Of a stretch of 15,704 bases of DNA, positions 6,377 to 14,143 are shown piece after piece. Source of the stretch: Eubacteriales bacterium (GTDB lineage: Bacteria > Bacillota_A > Clostridia > Christensenellales > Aristaeellaceae). Made by a program: the position numbers and the translations under genes. Below the pieces are notes generated by a model, which was given only the letters and a program-made list of their open reading frames with translations, searched no databases and was not told where the DNA came from. The first letter of the stretch is position 1. Each line of letters begins with the position of its first letter. The stretch is taken from assembly GCA_030528845.1 (NCBI GenBank), contig JAUMYC010000023.1:2391-18094 (forward strand). The letters are read 5' to 3'.

Positions 6377-8409
6377 AACATCTTCTCCAATTCGTTTTTC
6401 GTGATCACGCGCGCAACGGGCCTGCCGTGCGGGCAGGTCGGCGGCGCGTCGCTTGCGAGCATTTCCGAAACGAGCGCGTCGATCTCCGCGCCGGTGAGGC
6501 TGTCGCCGCCTTTGATCGCCTTGCGGCAGGAGAGCTTGATCACGGCTTGGAGCCTGCGCTCAAGCTGCGCCCCGCGCAGTTCCGAAAGGGTCTCGATCAT
6601 CTCGCCGAGCATCAGTCGGCAATCTGCCTTGCCTAAAATATACGGCACCGCATCGATGCGCACTTCCCTCTCGCCGAACGCGCTCACCTCGTAGCCCGCG
6701 TCGCGGATCGCGTCCTCGTTTTCCTCGATCAGCGCGATCTCCTTTGGCGTTGCGTGCATGATGATCGGCGAGAGCAGGCGCTGGCTCGCTGTTCCCAGAT
6801 CGAGCTGCGCTTTGTATTGTTCAAACAGGATGCGCTCGTGTGCAGCGTGCTGGTCGATCAGGATCAGCGCATCGTTCGCTTCCAATATCAGGTAGGTGCG
6901 CATTGTGACGCCGATGATGCGATATTCCGGCCGTTGGCGCTCCACGCTGCCCGAAAGCTCGCGCAGGTCCATCTGTTCGATCTGCTCGGGCTTGATCGGA
7001 ACAACAGCAGGAGCAGAATAAACCGAAGTCGGTTTATCGAAAACCATAGTCGGTTTCTGTACGGGCCTATCCGCATCAAAATAGACCAAAGTCTGCTTTT
7101 TGCCGTCGGTAAAGAGAGGTGTTTCTGAGGCTGAAGGCATGAGCGGAGCCGGATTTGCAGAGCGGAACAGATCGCCCATGAGAGAAAGTGCGCTGCCCTC
7201 GCGCACGGAGGACGAACTGTGCTTGGAAGAGCCGGTATTGCGCAGGTCGGCGTAAAACTGATCGCCCTCCTGCTTGCGCTCCGTTTGCTGCTCGGCAAGC
7301 TCTCGCGCCCGCGCGAGCTTTTCTGAAGTAGTCATCTCCAAAACGGTCTTCTCCGGTTCCGATACGCTTTGCGCCTCTTCCCCTGCTTTTTTTTCTTCGA
7401 TCAGCGCCGGGATGTCAAGCATGACATCCTTTTGCAGCGCCTGTCGGATCAGCGCCTCCGCCGTCGTGCGGAACCACTGTTCGTCGCGGAATCGTACCTC
7501 GAGCTTATTGGGGTGCACGTTGACGTCTACGGACGCTGCGGGGATCTGGACATGCAGAGCGCAGATCGGGTGCATGCCGATGCCGACGCGCTCCTTTGCG
7601 GCCTGTTCGAGCGCCGCCGTAAGCAGAAGGCAGCGGATGGAACGACCGTTTACGAAAAAGTATTGCATGGAACGGTTCTGGCGCGCGAGATCGCCAAGGC
7701 CGATCAGGCCGGTGAGGCGAAAAGAGCCCTCGCTCACGTCGATCTCTTCCATAGCGGAGGCGGTCTCTCTGCCGAGAGCGGCGAGCGCCGCGCTGCGCAG
7801 CTTGCCGTCGCCATAGCTGTGCGCGACGGTCTTGCCGTTATTGATCAGCCGGATGGCGACGCCGGGATTGCCGAGGATCATCTTTGTGACCGTGTCGTGG
7901 ATCACGCCGGCTTCATAGGCGGCCTTTTTCAGAAAAGCGCGCCTTGCGGGCACGTTATAGAACAAATCGCGCACGGTGATGGAGGTGCCCTCCGGGCAGC
8001 CGACGTCCTGCATACCCATCCATTGGCCGCCCTCCACGCGTACGATCGCGCCGCTCTCCGCGCCTCGCGTGCGCGTGCGCATCTCCACCTTGGATACGGC
8101 GGCGATGGACGCGAGCGCTTCGCCGCGGAAGCCGAGGGTGCGGATGTCGGTGAGCGAATCGCCGGAGGAGAGCTTGCTGGTGGCATGGTTTGTAAAGGCG
8201 AAGCGGGTTTCCTCCGCCGGAATGCCGCAGCCGTTATCCGTGATGCGCATGTATTCCAGCCCGCCTTCGCGGATCTCCACCGTGACAGAGGTGGAACCTG
8301 CGTCGATCGCATTTTCGATCATTTCCTTCACGATGGACGCCGGGCGTTCGACGACCTCGCCCGCTGCGATCCGGCTGACCGTTTCCGCGTCCAAAATGCG
8401 AATGGGCAT
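6364..8409 (-). CDS. mutL: DNA mismatch repair protein MutL (endonuclease type)
   Basis: 681 residues. The N-terminal GHKL ATPase is complete: ENAIDAG (32-38), DNGCGIP (58-64) and TLGFRGEALASI (91-102). FFVNGRSI (251-258) and NVHPNKLEVRF (297-307) follow. A disordered linker covers about 335-495. The C-terminal dimerisation domain carries the metal-binding nicking motif DQHAAHERILFE (519-530), plus SCRKAIKGGD (627-636) and CPHGRPV (659-665), so this is a latent endonuclease as in Bacillus and human MutL-alpha, fitting an organism without MutH. Start ATG 8409 has GGAGGAG upstream. It lies 26 bp after mutS. An oddity is a short tandem-like stretch in the linker (436-466, KKQTLVYFD / QKPTMVFD / KPTSVYS) whose DNA resembles hairpins at other gene ends in the window. 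Confidence 0.97.
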   Translation of the reverse strand: MPIRILDAETVSRIAAGEVVERPASIVKEMIENAIDAGSTSVTVEIREGGLEYMRITDNGCGIPAEETRFAFTNHATSKLSSGDSLTDIRTLGFRGEALASIAAVSKVEMRTRTRGAESGAIVRVEGGQWMGMQDVGCPEGTSITVRDLFYNVPARRAFLKKAAYEAGVIHDTVTKMILGNPGVAIRLINNGKTVAHSYGDGKLRSAALAALGRETASAMEEIDVSEGSFRLTGLIGLGDLARQNRSMQYFFVNGRSIRCLLLTAALEQAAKERVGIGMHPICALHVQIPAASVDVNVHPNKLEVRFRDEQWFRTTAEALIRQALQKDVMLDIPALIEEKKAGEEAQSVSEPEKTVLEMTTSEKLARARELAEQQTERKQEGDQFYADLRNTGSSKHSSSSVREGSALSLMGDLFRSANPAPLMPSASETPLFTDGKKQTLVYFDADRPVQKPTMVFDKPTSVYSAPAVVPIKPEQIEQMDLRELSGSVERQRPEYRIIGVTMRTYLILEANDALILIDQHAAHERILFEQYKAQLDLGTASQRLLSPIIMHATPKEIALIEENEDAIRDAGYEVSAFGEREVRIDAVPYILGKADCRLMLGEMIETLSELRGAQLERRLQAVIKLSCRKAIKGGDSLTGAEIDALVSEMLASDAPPTCPHGRPVARVITKNELEKMFWRT
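7018..7094. repeat. Three small related hairpins inside the mutL linker
   Basis: Within 77 bp there are three dyads with similar cores: ATAAACCG/CGGTTTAT around AAGT (7018-7037), AAACC/GGTTT (7041-7056) and AGAC/GTCT around CAAA (7083-7094). On the coding strand they read as variants of GACTTCGGTTT, encoding the repeated KPTxVY/F pattern. The core resembles the GACTTCGGTC word found at three gene ends in this window. Confidence 0.5.
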
Positions 8410-8435
8410 CGTGCTCTCTCCTCCTTCGTTATTTC

Positions 8436-11027
8436 TTAAATCCGGCGCGCCTTTTCCGTGAGCTTGAACAGCGTGTTGAGCGCGTCTATGGGCGACATGC
8501 TCATCACGTCGAGCTCGCGGATCTCGTCGATGAGCTGCATCGGGCCGAGGTCGGTCAGCGAGAGCTGACGGTTTCCGCCGTTTTTGCGTTTATCGAGGAT
8601 CGTCTGGCCGATGGAGCCCTTGGCCTCGTCGTTCGTTTCCAGCCGGGCCATGATCTGTCTTGCGCGGGAGATGAGCGAAGCGGGCAGCCCTGCTAGCGAG
8701 GCCACCGCGACGCCATAGCTCTTGTCCGCGCCTCCGGGCACCACCTTGCGCAGGAAGATCACGTCGTTCCCCTGCTCCTTCGCGGTGATACGGAAATTGA
8801 CCACGCCCTGCAGCTGTCCTTCGAGACTGGAGAGCTCATGGTAGTGGGTGGCAAAGAGCGTCCTCGCGCCGCAGGATGCGCCTGCGATATGTTCGACAGC
8901 CGCCCAAGCGATCGAAAGGCCGTCGAAGGTACTCGTGCCGCGGCCCACCTCGTCCAGCAGGATCAGGCTCTTTTCGGTCGCGTAGCGAAGGATGCCGGCC
9001 AGCTCGCTCATTTCCACCATGAAGGTCGAGCGCCCGCCGTAGAGGTCGTCCGACGCGCCGATGCGCGTAAAGATCCTGTCCGTAACGGAAACATCGGCGG
9101 AATCGGCCGGGACGAACGAGCCCATATGCGCCATGAGAACGATCAGCGCCACCTGCCGCATATAAGTGGATTTGCCGGCCATGTTCGGGCCGGTGATGAT
9201 CATCACCCTGTGGTCGGAATCCAGCGCAACATCGTTGGGAACATAGCTTCCGTGCTCCATTGCCTGCTCCACAACGGGATGCCGCCCGTTTTCGATGCTG
9301 TAGCGCCCCTGTTCGTTGAGAGAAGGCCGCACATAATCATTTTGCATGGCCAGATGCGCCAGAGCCGCCAGCGCATCGAGCTCCTTGAGCGCTGCGGTCG
9401 TCTGATGCATACGCAGCAGAGACTCCCGCAGCAGCGCCTTGAGCTCGTCAAAGAGCGTCTGCTCCAGGCGAAGGGCATCCGTATCGGCCGACATGGCCTT
9501 TTTTTCAAACTCGATCAGCTCGTCTGTGGTGAAGCGTTCGCTGTTGGCGAGCGTCTGCCTGCGCGCGTAGCGATATGGAACGAGGTCGTAAAACGAGCGG
9601 GTGACCTCGATATAATAACCGAAAACGCGGTTGTAGCCGATCTTGAGGTTCTTTATGCCGGTCTTCTCTCGTTCGCTGTTCTCGAGAGCGGCGATATAGC
9701 TTTTCGCATCTCTGGAGATCGAGCGCAGTTCATCCAGCTTGGCGCTGTATCCCGTGCGGATCACGCCGCCGTCCTTGAGATGCACGGGCGTGTCGGGAGA
9801 GATCTGCTCTTCTATACGGTCGGCGAGCGCTTCCAGAGGATCGAGCGACTCGACCGCGCGGCGGAGGGCAGAAGGCAGTTCGCCTGTAAAAAGCGCGGCG
9901 ATGTGCGGCACGGCGCGAAGGGAACGCAGGATGGCGAGGCAGTCGCGCCCGTTGACGGTGTCGTAGGCGATGCGGCTGGTGAGCCGCTCCACGTCATACA
10001 CCTCGTCGAGCCGTTCGCGCAGCTCGTCGTTGATGATCGGATTGTCTTTCAGGTATCCCACCGCATCCAGCCGCTCTTCGATCTCCGCTTTGCTGCCCAG
10101 AGGCCGCTCGAGCCATTCGCGCATGAGGCGCGCGCCCATGGAAGTTACGGTCTTGTCCATCAGGCCGAGCAGCGAGCCCTTTTTTCCCCCGCCGTACATC
10201 GCCTGACTCAGCTCGAGGTTGCGCGCGGCGATCCGATCGATCTGCAGAACGGCGCCTTTGGTGAAGGGCTCGATCTTCAGAATGTGCGAAAGCGCGTTTT
10301 TCTGCGTTTCGGAAAGATAGCGCATGAGCGCCGCACAGGCCTGAGCCGCCGCCTTCTTGCCCTCGAGGCCGAGTTCCTCCTCGGAAGAAGCGTGAAAATG
10401 CGCACAGAGCAGCTTGAGCGCCTGTGCATAGGTCATTTCTGCGGCGTATTCCTGCGGGCGCAGGGCGCTCTGCGGCACATACTGCGCATAAAGAGCAGCG
10501 TCGTTTACCAAGAGCTCGCGCGCCTGTACGCGGCTGAGCTCGTCGGCCAGGCGCGACTTCGCGCCGGTGATCTGCCATGTGCGGAATTCGCCGGTGGAAA
10601 CGTCACACAGCGCCGCGCCCGCGGCTTCCTTGCGGATATAGAGCGAGAGGATGTAATTGGGCGCGCGTTCGTCGAGCATGGCCGTTTCGATGACCGTGCC
10701 CGGCGTTACGATGCGCACGACGTCGCGCTCGACAAGGCCCTTTGCCGTCGCGGGGTCTTCCATCTGCTCACAGATCGCCACTTTATAGTTCTTGGCGATC
10801 AGCTTGGCCAGATAGGCGTCTGCCGCGTGGTACGGCACGCCGCACATCGGCGCGCGTTCGCTCAGGCCACAGTCCTTGCCCGTCAGGGTGAGGTCGAGCT
10901 CTCTGGAGACGGTCTGCGCGTCTTCGAAGAACATCTCGTAAAAATCGCCCAAACGGTAAAAGAGGATGCAGTCCGGATACTTTTCCTTCGTGGCCAGATA
11001 ATGGCGCATCATCGGCGAGATTGCCAC
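8436..11027 (-). CDS. mutS: DNA mismatch recognition ATPase MutS
   Basis: Recognises mismatches and small loops, then recruits MutL. 863 residues from GTG 11027. Visible: the mismatch-wedge motif GDFYEMF (27-33, F29 and E31), Walker A GPNMAGKST (613-621), the DDLYGGRSTFMVEM signature (660-673), Walker B LILLDEVGRGTSTFDG (688-703) and TLFATHYHEL (723-732). QLSLTDL near 821 could be a sliding-clamp motif. I chose GTG 11027 because it gives the usual MAISPMM start and has AAGGAG upstream; GTG 11057 adds ten residues but has no ribosome site. It is preceded by the YlbF-like gene, a 67-bp gap, and followed by mutL. Confidence 0.96.
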   Translation of the reverse strand: MAISPMMRHYLATKEKYPDCILFYRLGDFYEMFFEDAQTVSRELDLTLTGKDCGLSERAPMCGVPYHAADAYLAKLIAKNYKVAICEQMEDPATAKGLVERDVVRIVTPGTVIETAMLDERAPNYILSLYIRKEAAGAALCDVSTGEFRTWQITGAKSRLADELSRVQARELLVNDAALYAQYVPQSALRPQEYAAEMTYAQALKLLCAHFHASSEEELGLEGKKAAAQACAALMRYLSETQKNALSHILKIEPFTKGAVLQIDRIAARNLELSQAMYGGGKKGSLLGLMDKTVTSMGARLMREWLERPLGSKAEIEERLDAVGYLKDNPIINDELRERLDEVYDVERLTSRIAYDTVNGRDCLAILRSLRAVPHIAALFTGELPSALRRAVESLDPLEALADRIEEQISPDTPVHLKDGGVIRTGYSAKLDELRSISRDAKSYIAALENSEREKTGIKNLKIGYNRVFGYYIEVTRSFYDLVPYRYARRQTLANSERFTTDELIEFEKKAMSADTDALRLEQTLFDELKALLRESLLRMHQTTAALKELDALAALAHLAMQNDYVRPSLNEQGRYSIENGRHPVVEQAMEHGSYVPNDVALDSDHRVMIITGPNMAGKSTYMRQVALIVLMAHMGSFVPADSADVSVTDRIFTRIGASDDLYGGRSTFMVEMSELAGILRYATEKSLILLDEVGRGTSTFDGLSIAWAAVEHIAGASCGARTLFATHYHELSSLEGQLQGVVNFRITAKEQGNDVIFLRKVVPGGADKSYGVAVASLAGLPASLISRARQIMARLETNDEAKGSIGQTILDKRKNGGNRQLSLTDLGPMQLIDEIRELDVMSMSPIDALNTLFKLTEKARRI

Positions 11028-11094
11028 TGTGCTGTTCGCTCCTTTTCTCCGGCGCACGCCGTGCGCGGCTTGGTGTCGTGGTATTGTTGTCGGC

Positions 11095-11520
11095 TCAGCT
11101 CAGATGGCTGCAGCCGCTGCAGGAAGAGCAATTGCCCGCGCAGCCGCCCTCGCCCTGCTCCGCCTCGTCGTTTTCTCCGGTCTCGCCGGTGATCATAAAG
11201 CGCAGGACTTTGTTCACCTGATTGATCAGCTCGGTGAAATTCTCCCTCGCCTCGCTCATGGCTACGACGTCCGGCACCATCCGCATTTTTTCCTGCGCCA
11301 GATCGATCTCTTCGGAGAGCTCGCGCAGCCTGTCGGAGGAGGGGCTCTTGGATTCGAGCAGGGTCTCGATCTCGTGGCGCTTTTCGAGATACTCCGCCAT
11401 AGCCGCCGCTGCGGCGCCGTTTTTCATGGCGCGCTCTTCGGCTTCCTTCATAGTGCGGAATTCTTCGCTCTGCATGATGGCTTCGGCCAGTTCACGGGTC
11501 TTGGCAAAAACAGGATTCAT
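11095..11520 (-). CDS. YlbF/YmcA (RicA-like) family protein with a C-terminal Cys tail
   Basis: 141 residues, mostly helical with coiled-coil character (residues 6-105), matching the Com_YlbF family (MNPVFAKTRELAEAI start, FRTMKEAEE, VVAMSEARENFTELINQVNKVL). After a short acidic linker it ends GGCAGNCSSCSGCSHLS, with C127, C131, C134 and C137. In Bacillus, ymcA (ricA) lies just upstream of cotE-mutS-mutL, and RicA/RicF/RicT form an Fe-S complex that affects RNA processing, competence and sporulation. Position and family therefore point to a RicA-type protein, with the Cys tail as a candidate cluster ligand (inference). The ATG at 11520 gives the typical MNPVF start; the frame is open to 11586, so a longer N-terminus is possible. 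It is probably the first gene of the operon running to 3982. Confidence 0.85.
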   Translation of the reverse strand: MNPVFAKTRELAEAIMQSEEFRTMKEAEERAMKNGAAAAAMAEYLEKRHEIETLLESKSPSSDRLRELSEEIDLAQEKMRMVPDVVAMSEARENFTELINQVNKVLRFMITGETGENDEAEQGEGGCAGNCSSCSGCSHLS

Positions 11521-11542
11521 AATGATATCTTCCGCCTTTCCC

Positions 11543-11563
11543 GGCGCGCGCTTCGGGCGCGCC
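11543..11563. repeat. GC-rich hairpin in the ylbF leader
   Basis: GGCGCGC (11543-11549) and GCGCGCC (11557-11563) form a perfect 7-bp stem with a 7-nt loop, about 23 bp upstream of the ylbF-like ATG and downstream of a possible promoter. It could affect leader stability or translation. No T tract follows, so it is not a terminator. Confidence 0.5.
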
Positions 11564-11576
11564 ATTTCATCCAAAT

Positions 11577-11605
11577 AGTGTACCACAAACCAAAGGAATT
11601 TGCAC
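11577..11605 (-). promoter_or_regulatory. Weak candidate promoter for the ylbF-mutS operon
   Basis: On the minus strand TACACT (11582-11577) could be a -10 element, but only poor -35 matches (GTGCAA or TGCAAA) lie 16-17 bp upstream. A better -35-like TTGAAA occurs at 11644-11639 but has no well-spaced -10. The operon must start in this gap, since the next gene upstream is divergent; the exact site is uncertain. Confidence 0.3.
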
Positions 11606-11637
11606 GAATCTTGTATTAATTTCAGAGGCAGACAGGG

Positions 11638-11666
11638 TTTTCAAGCGCGCGATTGTCCGCTATAAT
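11638..11666 (+). promoter_or_regulatory. Promoter of the metallo-beta-lactamase-fold gene
   Basis: TTTTCA (11638-11643) and a perfect TATAAT (11661-11666) are separated by 17 bp, 38 bp upstream of the ATG at 11705, which has GGGAGGA just before it. This -35 region overlaps a minus-strand TTGAAA. Confidence 0.7.
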
Positions 11667-11704
11667 ACTGCGTAGAGAACCAATCGACACGGGAGGAATG
11701 GCAA

Positions 11705-12487
11705 ATGGAAGGACTTCGCGTCACCTATCTTGGACAATGCGGATTTTTGCTGGAATCACAGGGCGTCCGCATCGTTACGGATCCGTATCTGAGCGATTAT
11801 GTGGACAGGAATAACGAGGGCTGGGCGCGCTCCTATGCGCCTCCCCGCACGCTGAGCGAGCTCAAGCCGGATATGATCCTGATCTCGCACAGCCACGACG
11901 ATCATATGGACCCGCAGACGCTCGGCGAATACAGAAAAAGCGGCGGAAACGCCCCCGTCGCCGCGCCGGCGCCGGAAGTTGGTCTGCTCAAAACGCTCGG
12001 GTTTTCCAAAGTGATCGAAGCGCGCGCAGAAAAGGAGATCCGCCTGCGGGATATCACGATCACGCCGATCGCCTGCGCGCATACGTCGCTGGACATGGAC
12101 GAGCAGGGGCGCTTTCGGTATCTGAGCTATCTGATCGACTTTGGCGATCACTGCGTGTTTTTCGGCGGCGACATGAGCCTGTACGACGGGCTTGCGGAGC
12201 GTGTGCTGCTGGAGAATTGCGATCTTCTTCTCCTGCCCTGCAACGGGCGCGATGAGGAGCGCACCGCCGCAGGGATCATCGGAAACACGACGGCGGAGGA
12301 AGCCGCGCAGTTTGCGGCAACACTCGGCGTGCCGTTCATCCCCGCGCATCACGACCTTTACGCCAACAACGGCAGGCCTGTGCCGGAGATCCTGCGGGCG
12401 GCAGAAGACGCCGGCGCGCAGATCCGCGTGCTTGGCCCCGGAGAGAGCGTTTCTCTGGACGATGAAGACGAGGACGACGAGGAATAA
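11705..12487 (+). CDS. UlaG-like metallo-beta-lactamase-fold hydrolase
   Basis: 260 residues. The metal motif SHSHDDHMD gives H62, H64, D66 and H67; further ligands are H126 (CAHTSLD), D156 (FFGGDMSLYDG) and H215 or H216 (PAHHDLYANNG). The early VTDPYLSDY (24-32) and the overall order match UlaG-type lactonases and related predicted Zn-dependent hydrolases. The UlaG reaction is hydrolysis of L-ascorbate-6-phosphate lactone, but no ascorbate transport or catabolic gene lies nearby, so the substrate is unknown. The C-terminus is a strongly acidic tail (LDDEDEDDEE, 251-260), unusual for the family. It stands alone, with its own promoter upstream and a terminator downstream. Confidence 0.88.
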   Translation: MEGLRVTYLGQCGFLLESQGVRIVTDPYLSDYVDRNNEGWARSYAPPRTLSELKPDMILISHSHDDHMDPQTLGEYRKSGGNAPVAAPAPEVGLLKTLGFSKVIEARAEKEIRLRDITITPIACAHTSLDMDEQGRFRYLSYLIDFGDHCVFFGGDMSLYDGLAERVLLENCDLLLLPCNGRDEERTAAGIIGNTTAEEAAQFAATLGVPFIPAHHDLYANNGRPVPEILRAAEDAGAQIRVLGPGESVSLDDEDEDDEE

Positions 12488-12516
12488 ATCAAAAACAGAC
12501 CGGGTTCTGAAAAACG

Positions 12517-12557
12517 AGCACGGCCGAAGCAAAACAGACTTCGGTCGTGCTTTTGTT
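12517..12557. terminator. Bidirectional terminator between the hydrolase and glycosyltransferase genes
   Basis: AGCACGGCCGAAG (12517-12529) pairs with CTTCGGTCGTGCT (12539-12551) over 13 positions with one G-U, around a 9-nt loop. A T tract (TTTTGTTT) follows on the plus strand and CGTTTTT on the minus strand. It serves both convergent genes. The 3' arm contains the word GACTTCGGTC (12537-12546) shared with two other gene ends. Confidence 0.92.
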
Positions 12558-12571
12558 TAACATTTAAGACT

Positions 12572-13558
12572 TCAGTCGGTATTGCCTCTCAAAATAACAT
12601 ATAGGTCTCCCAGACGCTGTTTTAAGGTGAACATTCGGCTGTAGATATCATAATATCTGTGCAACGCGAGCCAACTTACCAAAGAGCGGGAGGCAACGGC
12701 TCTGCGTCGGAGCGCTGCATAGCGCGCATAACGGGGCGAGAGCGGTTTTTCACCCATATCCGAGAGGATCCTCTGCGCGGAATCGAGCAAGCCGTCGAAC
12801 TCGTCCATCACGCGGAGCCTTCCCTGTCTGGAGGGGCGCTTTGGCCCGTTTTGCGGGAAGAGCCCCGGCAGACCGATGGCGTTTTTTCCGTGAAGGCGAT
12901 AGTCGATCAGCGCCTCGTCGGTATAATAGATCTCGCCCGCATAGGAGGCGACCAGCGCGAACTCCCAATCGTGCGGGAAGCCGCAGCGCGTCAGGCGGAG
13001 GTAGCGCTCGCAGACAGGCCTTGCAAATCCCATGCAGCAGCCCATCGCGATACTCTGCGTGAGCAGAAGCTCCGGGTGCGCGCTGCGCAGCCGCAAAGGC
13101 GAAACGCCCGCGGGAAGCGCAAACGGGATCAATCCGTGGTTTGCTGTTCCGGGAGCATCCGGCAGGGGCAGCGGCGCTCCCTTTGCGTCGATCGCACGAA
13201 AGCCGGAGACGACCGCAGCGGCATCCGGATGCCGCTCGATGATCTGTTCAAACCGTTCGAGCTTGTTTGGTGCCCATATGTCGTCCTGATCGCACAAAAG
13301 CAGCCAATCTCCCGTCGCGAGGGCGATGCATTGGCGAAAATTCTCTCGGTATCCGCCGTTTTTCTCCGCGCGCAGCAGTGTCCAATCCAACCTATTGCGC
13401 GCAATATAGCGTTCGCTGATCGAATAGGTCTCATCGGTCGAACAGTCGTCCCGGATGATCACCTCATCCGCAGGGCGGCTCTGTTTGCGCAGCGAATCCA
13501 GCTGCTCTTCGATGTAGCTTGCGCCGTTGTAGGCCGCAAGCACGATGCTGATGCGCAC
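12572..13558 (-). CDS. Family 2 glycosyltransferase, rhamnosyltransferase-like
   Basis: 328 residues with a GT-A nucleotide-sugar fold: the N-terminal ISIVLAAYNGASYIEEQLDS, RDDCSTDET (36-44), and the metal-binding CDQDDIW (89-95) typical of the RfbF/rhamnosyltransferase-like branch. Further on are MGCCMGFAR (172-180), HDWEFAL (196-202) and IDYRLHGKNAIG (218-229), the acceptor-side motifs. No transmembrane segment is evident. Expected role: transfer of a sugar, possibly rhamnose, to a surface polysaccharide or lipid carrier; the acceptor is unknown. The start is GTG 13558 with GGGAGGGG upstream, only 3 bp after the preceding acetyltransferase stop. It is the last gene of the GNAT operon. Confidence 0.9.
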   Translation of the reverse strand: MRISIVLAAYNGASYIEEQLDSLRKQSRPADEVIIRDDCSTDETYSISERYIARNRLDWTLLRAEKNGGYRENFRQCIALATGDWLLLCDQDDIWAPNKLERFEQIIERHPDAAAVVSGFRAIDAKGAPLPLPDAPGTANHGLIPFALPAGVSPLRLRSAHPELLLTQSIAMGCCMGFARPVCERYLRLTRCGFPHDWEFALVASYAGEIYYTDEALIDYRLHGKNAIGLPGLFPQNGPKRPSRQGRLRVMDEFDGLLDSAQRILSDMGEKPLSPRYARYAALRRRAVASRSLVSWLALHRYYDIYSRMFTLKQRLGDLYVILRGNTD

Positions 13559-13561
13559 GCG

Positions 13562-14143
13562 TCACCCCTCCCCTCGCAGATACAGATGCACGAATTCCTT
13601 ATGCAGGTGCGCGGGCACGATCTTGCGATAGATCGCTTCGGCTGTCGCAAATATCTGCTCGTCACCGGCGGAGCCGAGGATATAAAAACGATACCACACC
13701 GTGAACAGATAGACCCGCACGCCGCATTCGCGGAAGCCGTTGCGCGCATAAAAGCCCAGCCTGCGCTGCGCAAATTCCTTCTGTTCTCCGGAGAGATGCT
13801 CCGGATCCTCCGTTTCGATCAACATCAGGCCGTCCGGAAAGAGCTCCTCCCGAAGGCGGCGCAGCAGCGCAGAGCCGTAGCCCTTGTTTTTGAAGCGATC
13901 CGGCGTTGCGAGATAATCGACGAGGACGGCGTCCATCTCCGGGAAGTGCGCGACGAGAGCATAGGAGCAGAGGGTCTCATCGCAAAACAGCCCGTATCCT
14001 TTGTATATCCCCCTTTGCGAAAGGGAGACCATGCTTTGATAGTCGCGCAGTTCCATTTCTCCGAATTGCCCGGTCATGTCCTGTTCATAGAGCAGGCGGA
14101 TCTGCTCGAGCGAGAGAGCGCGCAGATGCAGCTCTTCGTTCAC
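13562..14143 (-). CDS. GNAT-family N-acetyltransferase (third of three)
   Basis: 193 residues. The acetyl-CoA pyrophosphate loop is RFKNKGYGSALL (83-94), preceded by the VDYLATPD strand, and the later FYARNGFRECG is the usual family C-terminal strand-helix. Another conserved stretch is ETEDPEHLSGEQ, a segment I associate with small predicted clostridial acetyltransferases. The C-terminus is extended by about 40 residues beyond the GNAT core (YRFYILGSAGDEQIFATAEA and on). The start is GTG 14143 with AGGAGGGAG upstream; the GTG overlaps the previous stop (GTGA). The substrate is unknown. Confidence 0.85.
   Translation of the reverse strand: MNEELHLRALSLEQIRLLYEQDMTGQFGEMELRDYQSMVSLSQRGIYKGYGLFCDETLCSYALVAHFPEMDAVLVDYLATPDRFKNKGYGSALLRRLREELFPDGLMLIETEDPEHLSGEQKEFAQRRLGFYARNGFRECGVRVYLFTVWYRFYILGSAGDEQIFATAEAIYRKIVPAHLHKEFVHLYLRGEG

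Noticed and set aside
8838..11192. 784-codon open frame on the plus strand
   Set aside because: It lies antisense to mutS, whose motifs are complete. The translation is rich in R, H, D and V with no domain pattern; it is a shadow of a GC-rich gene.
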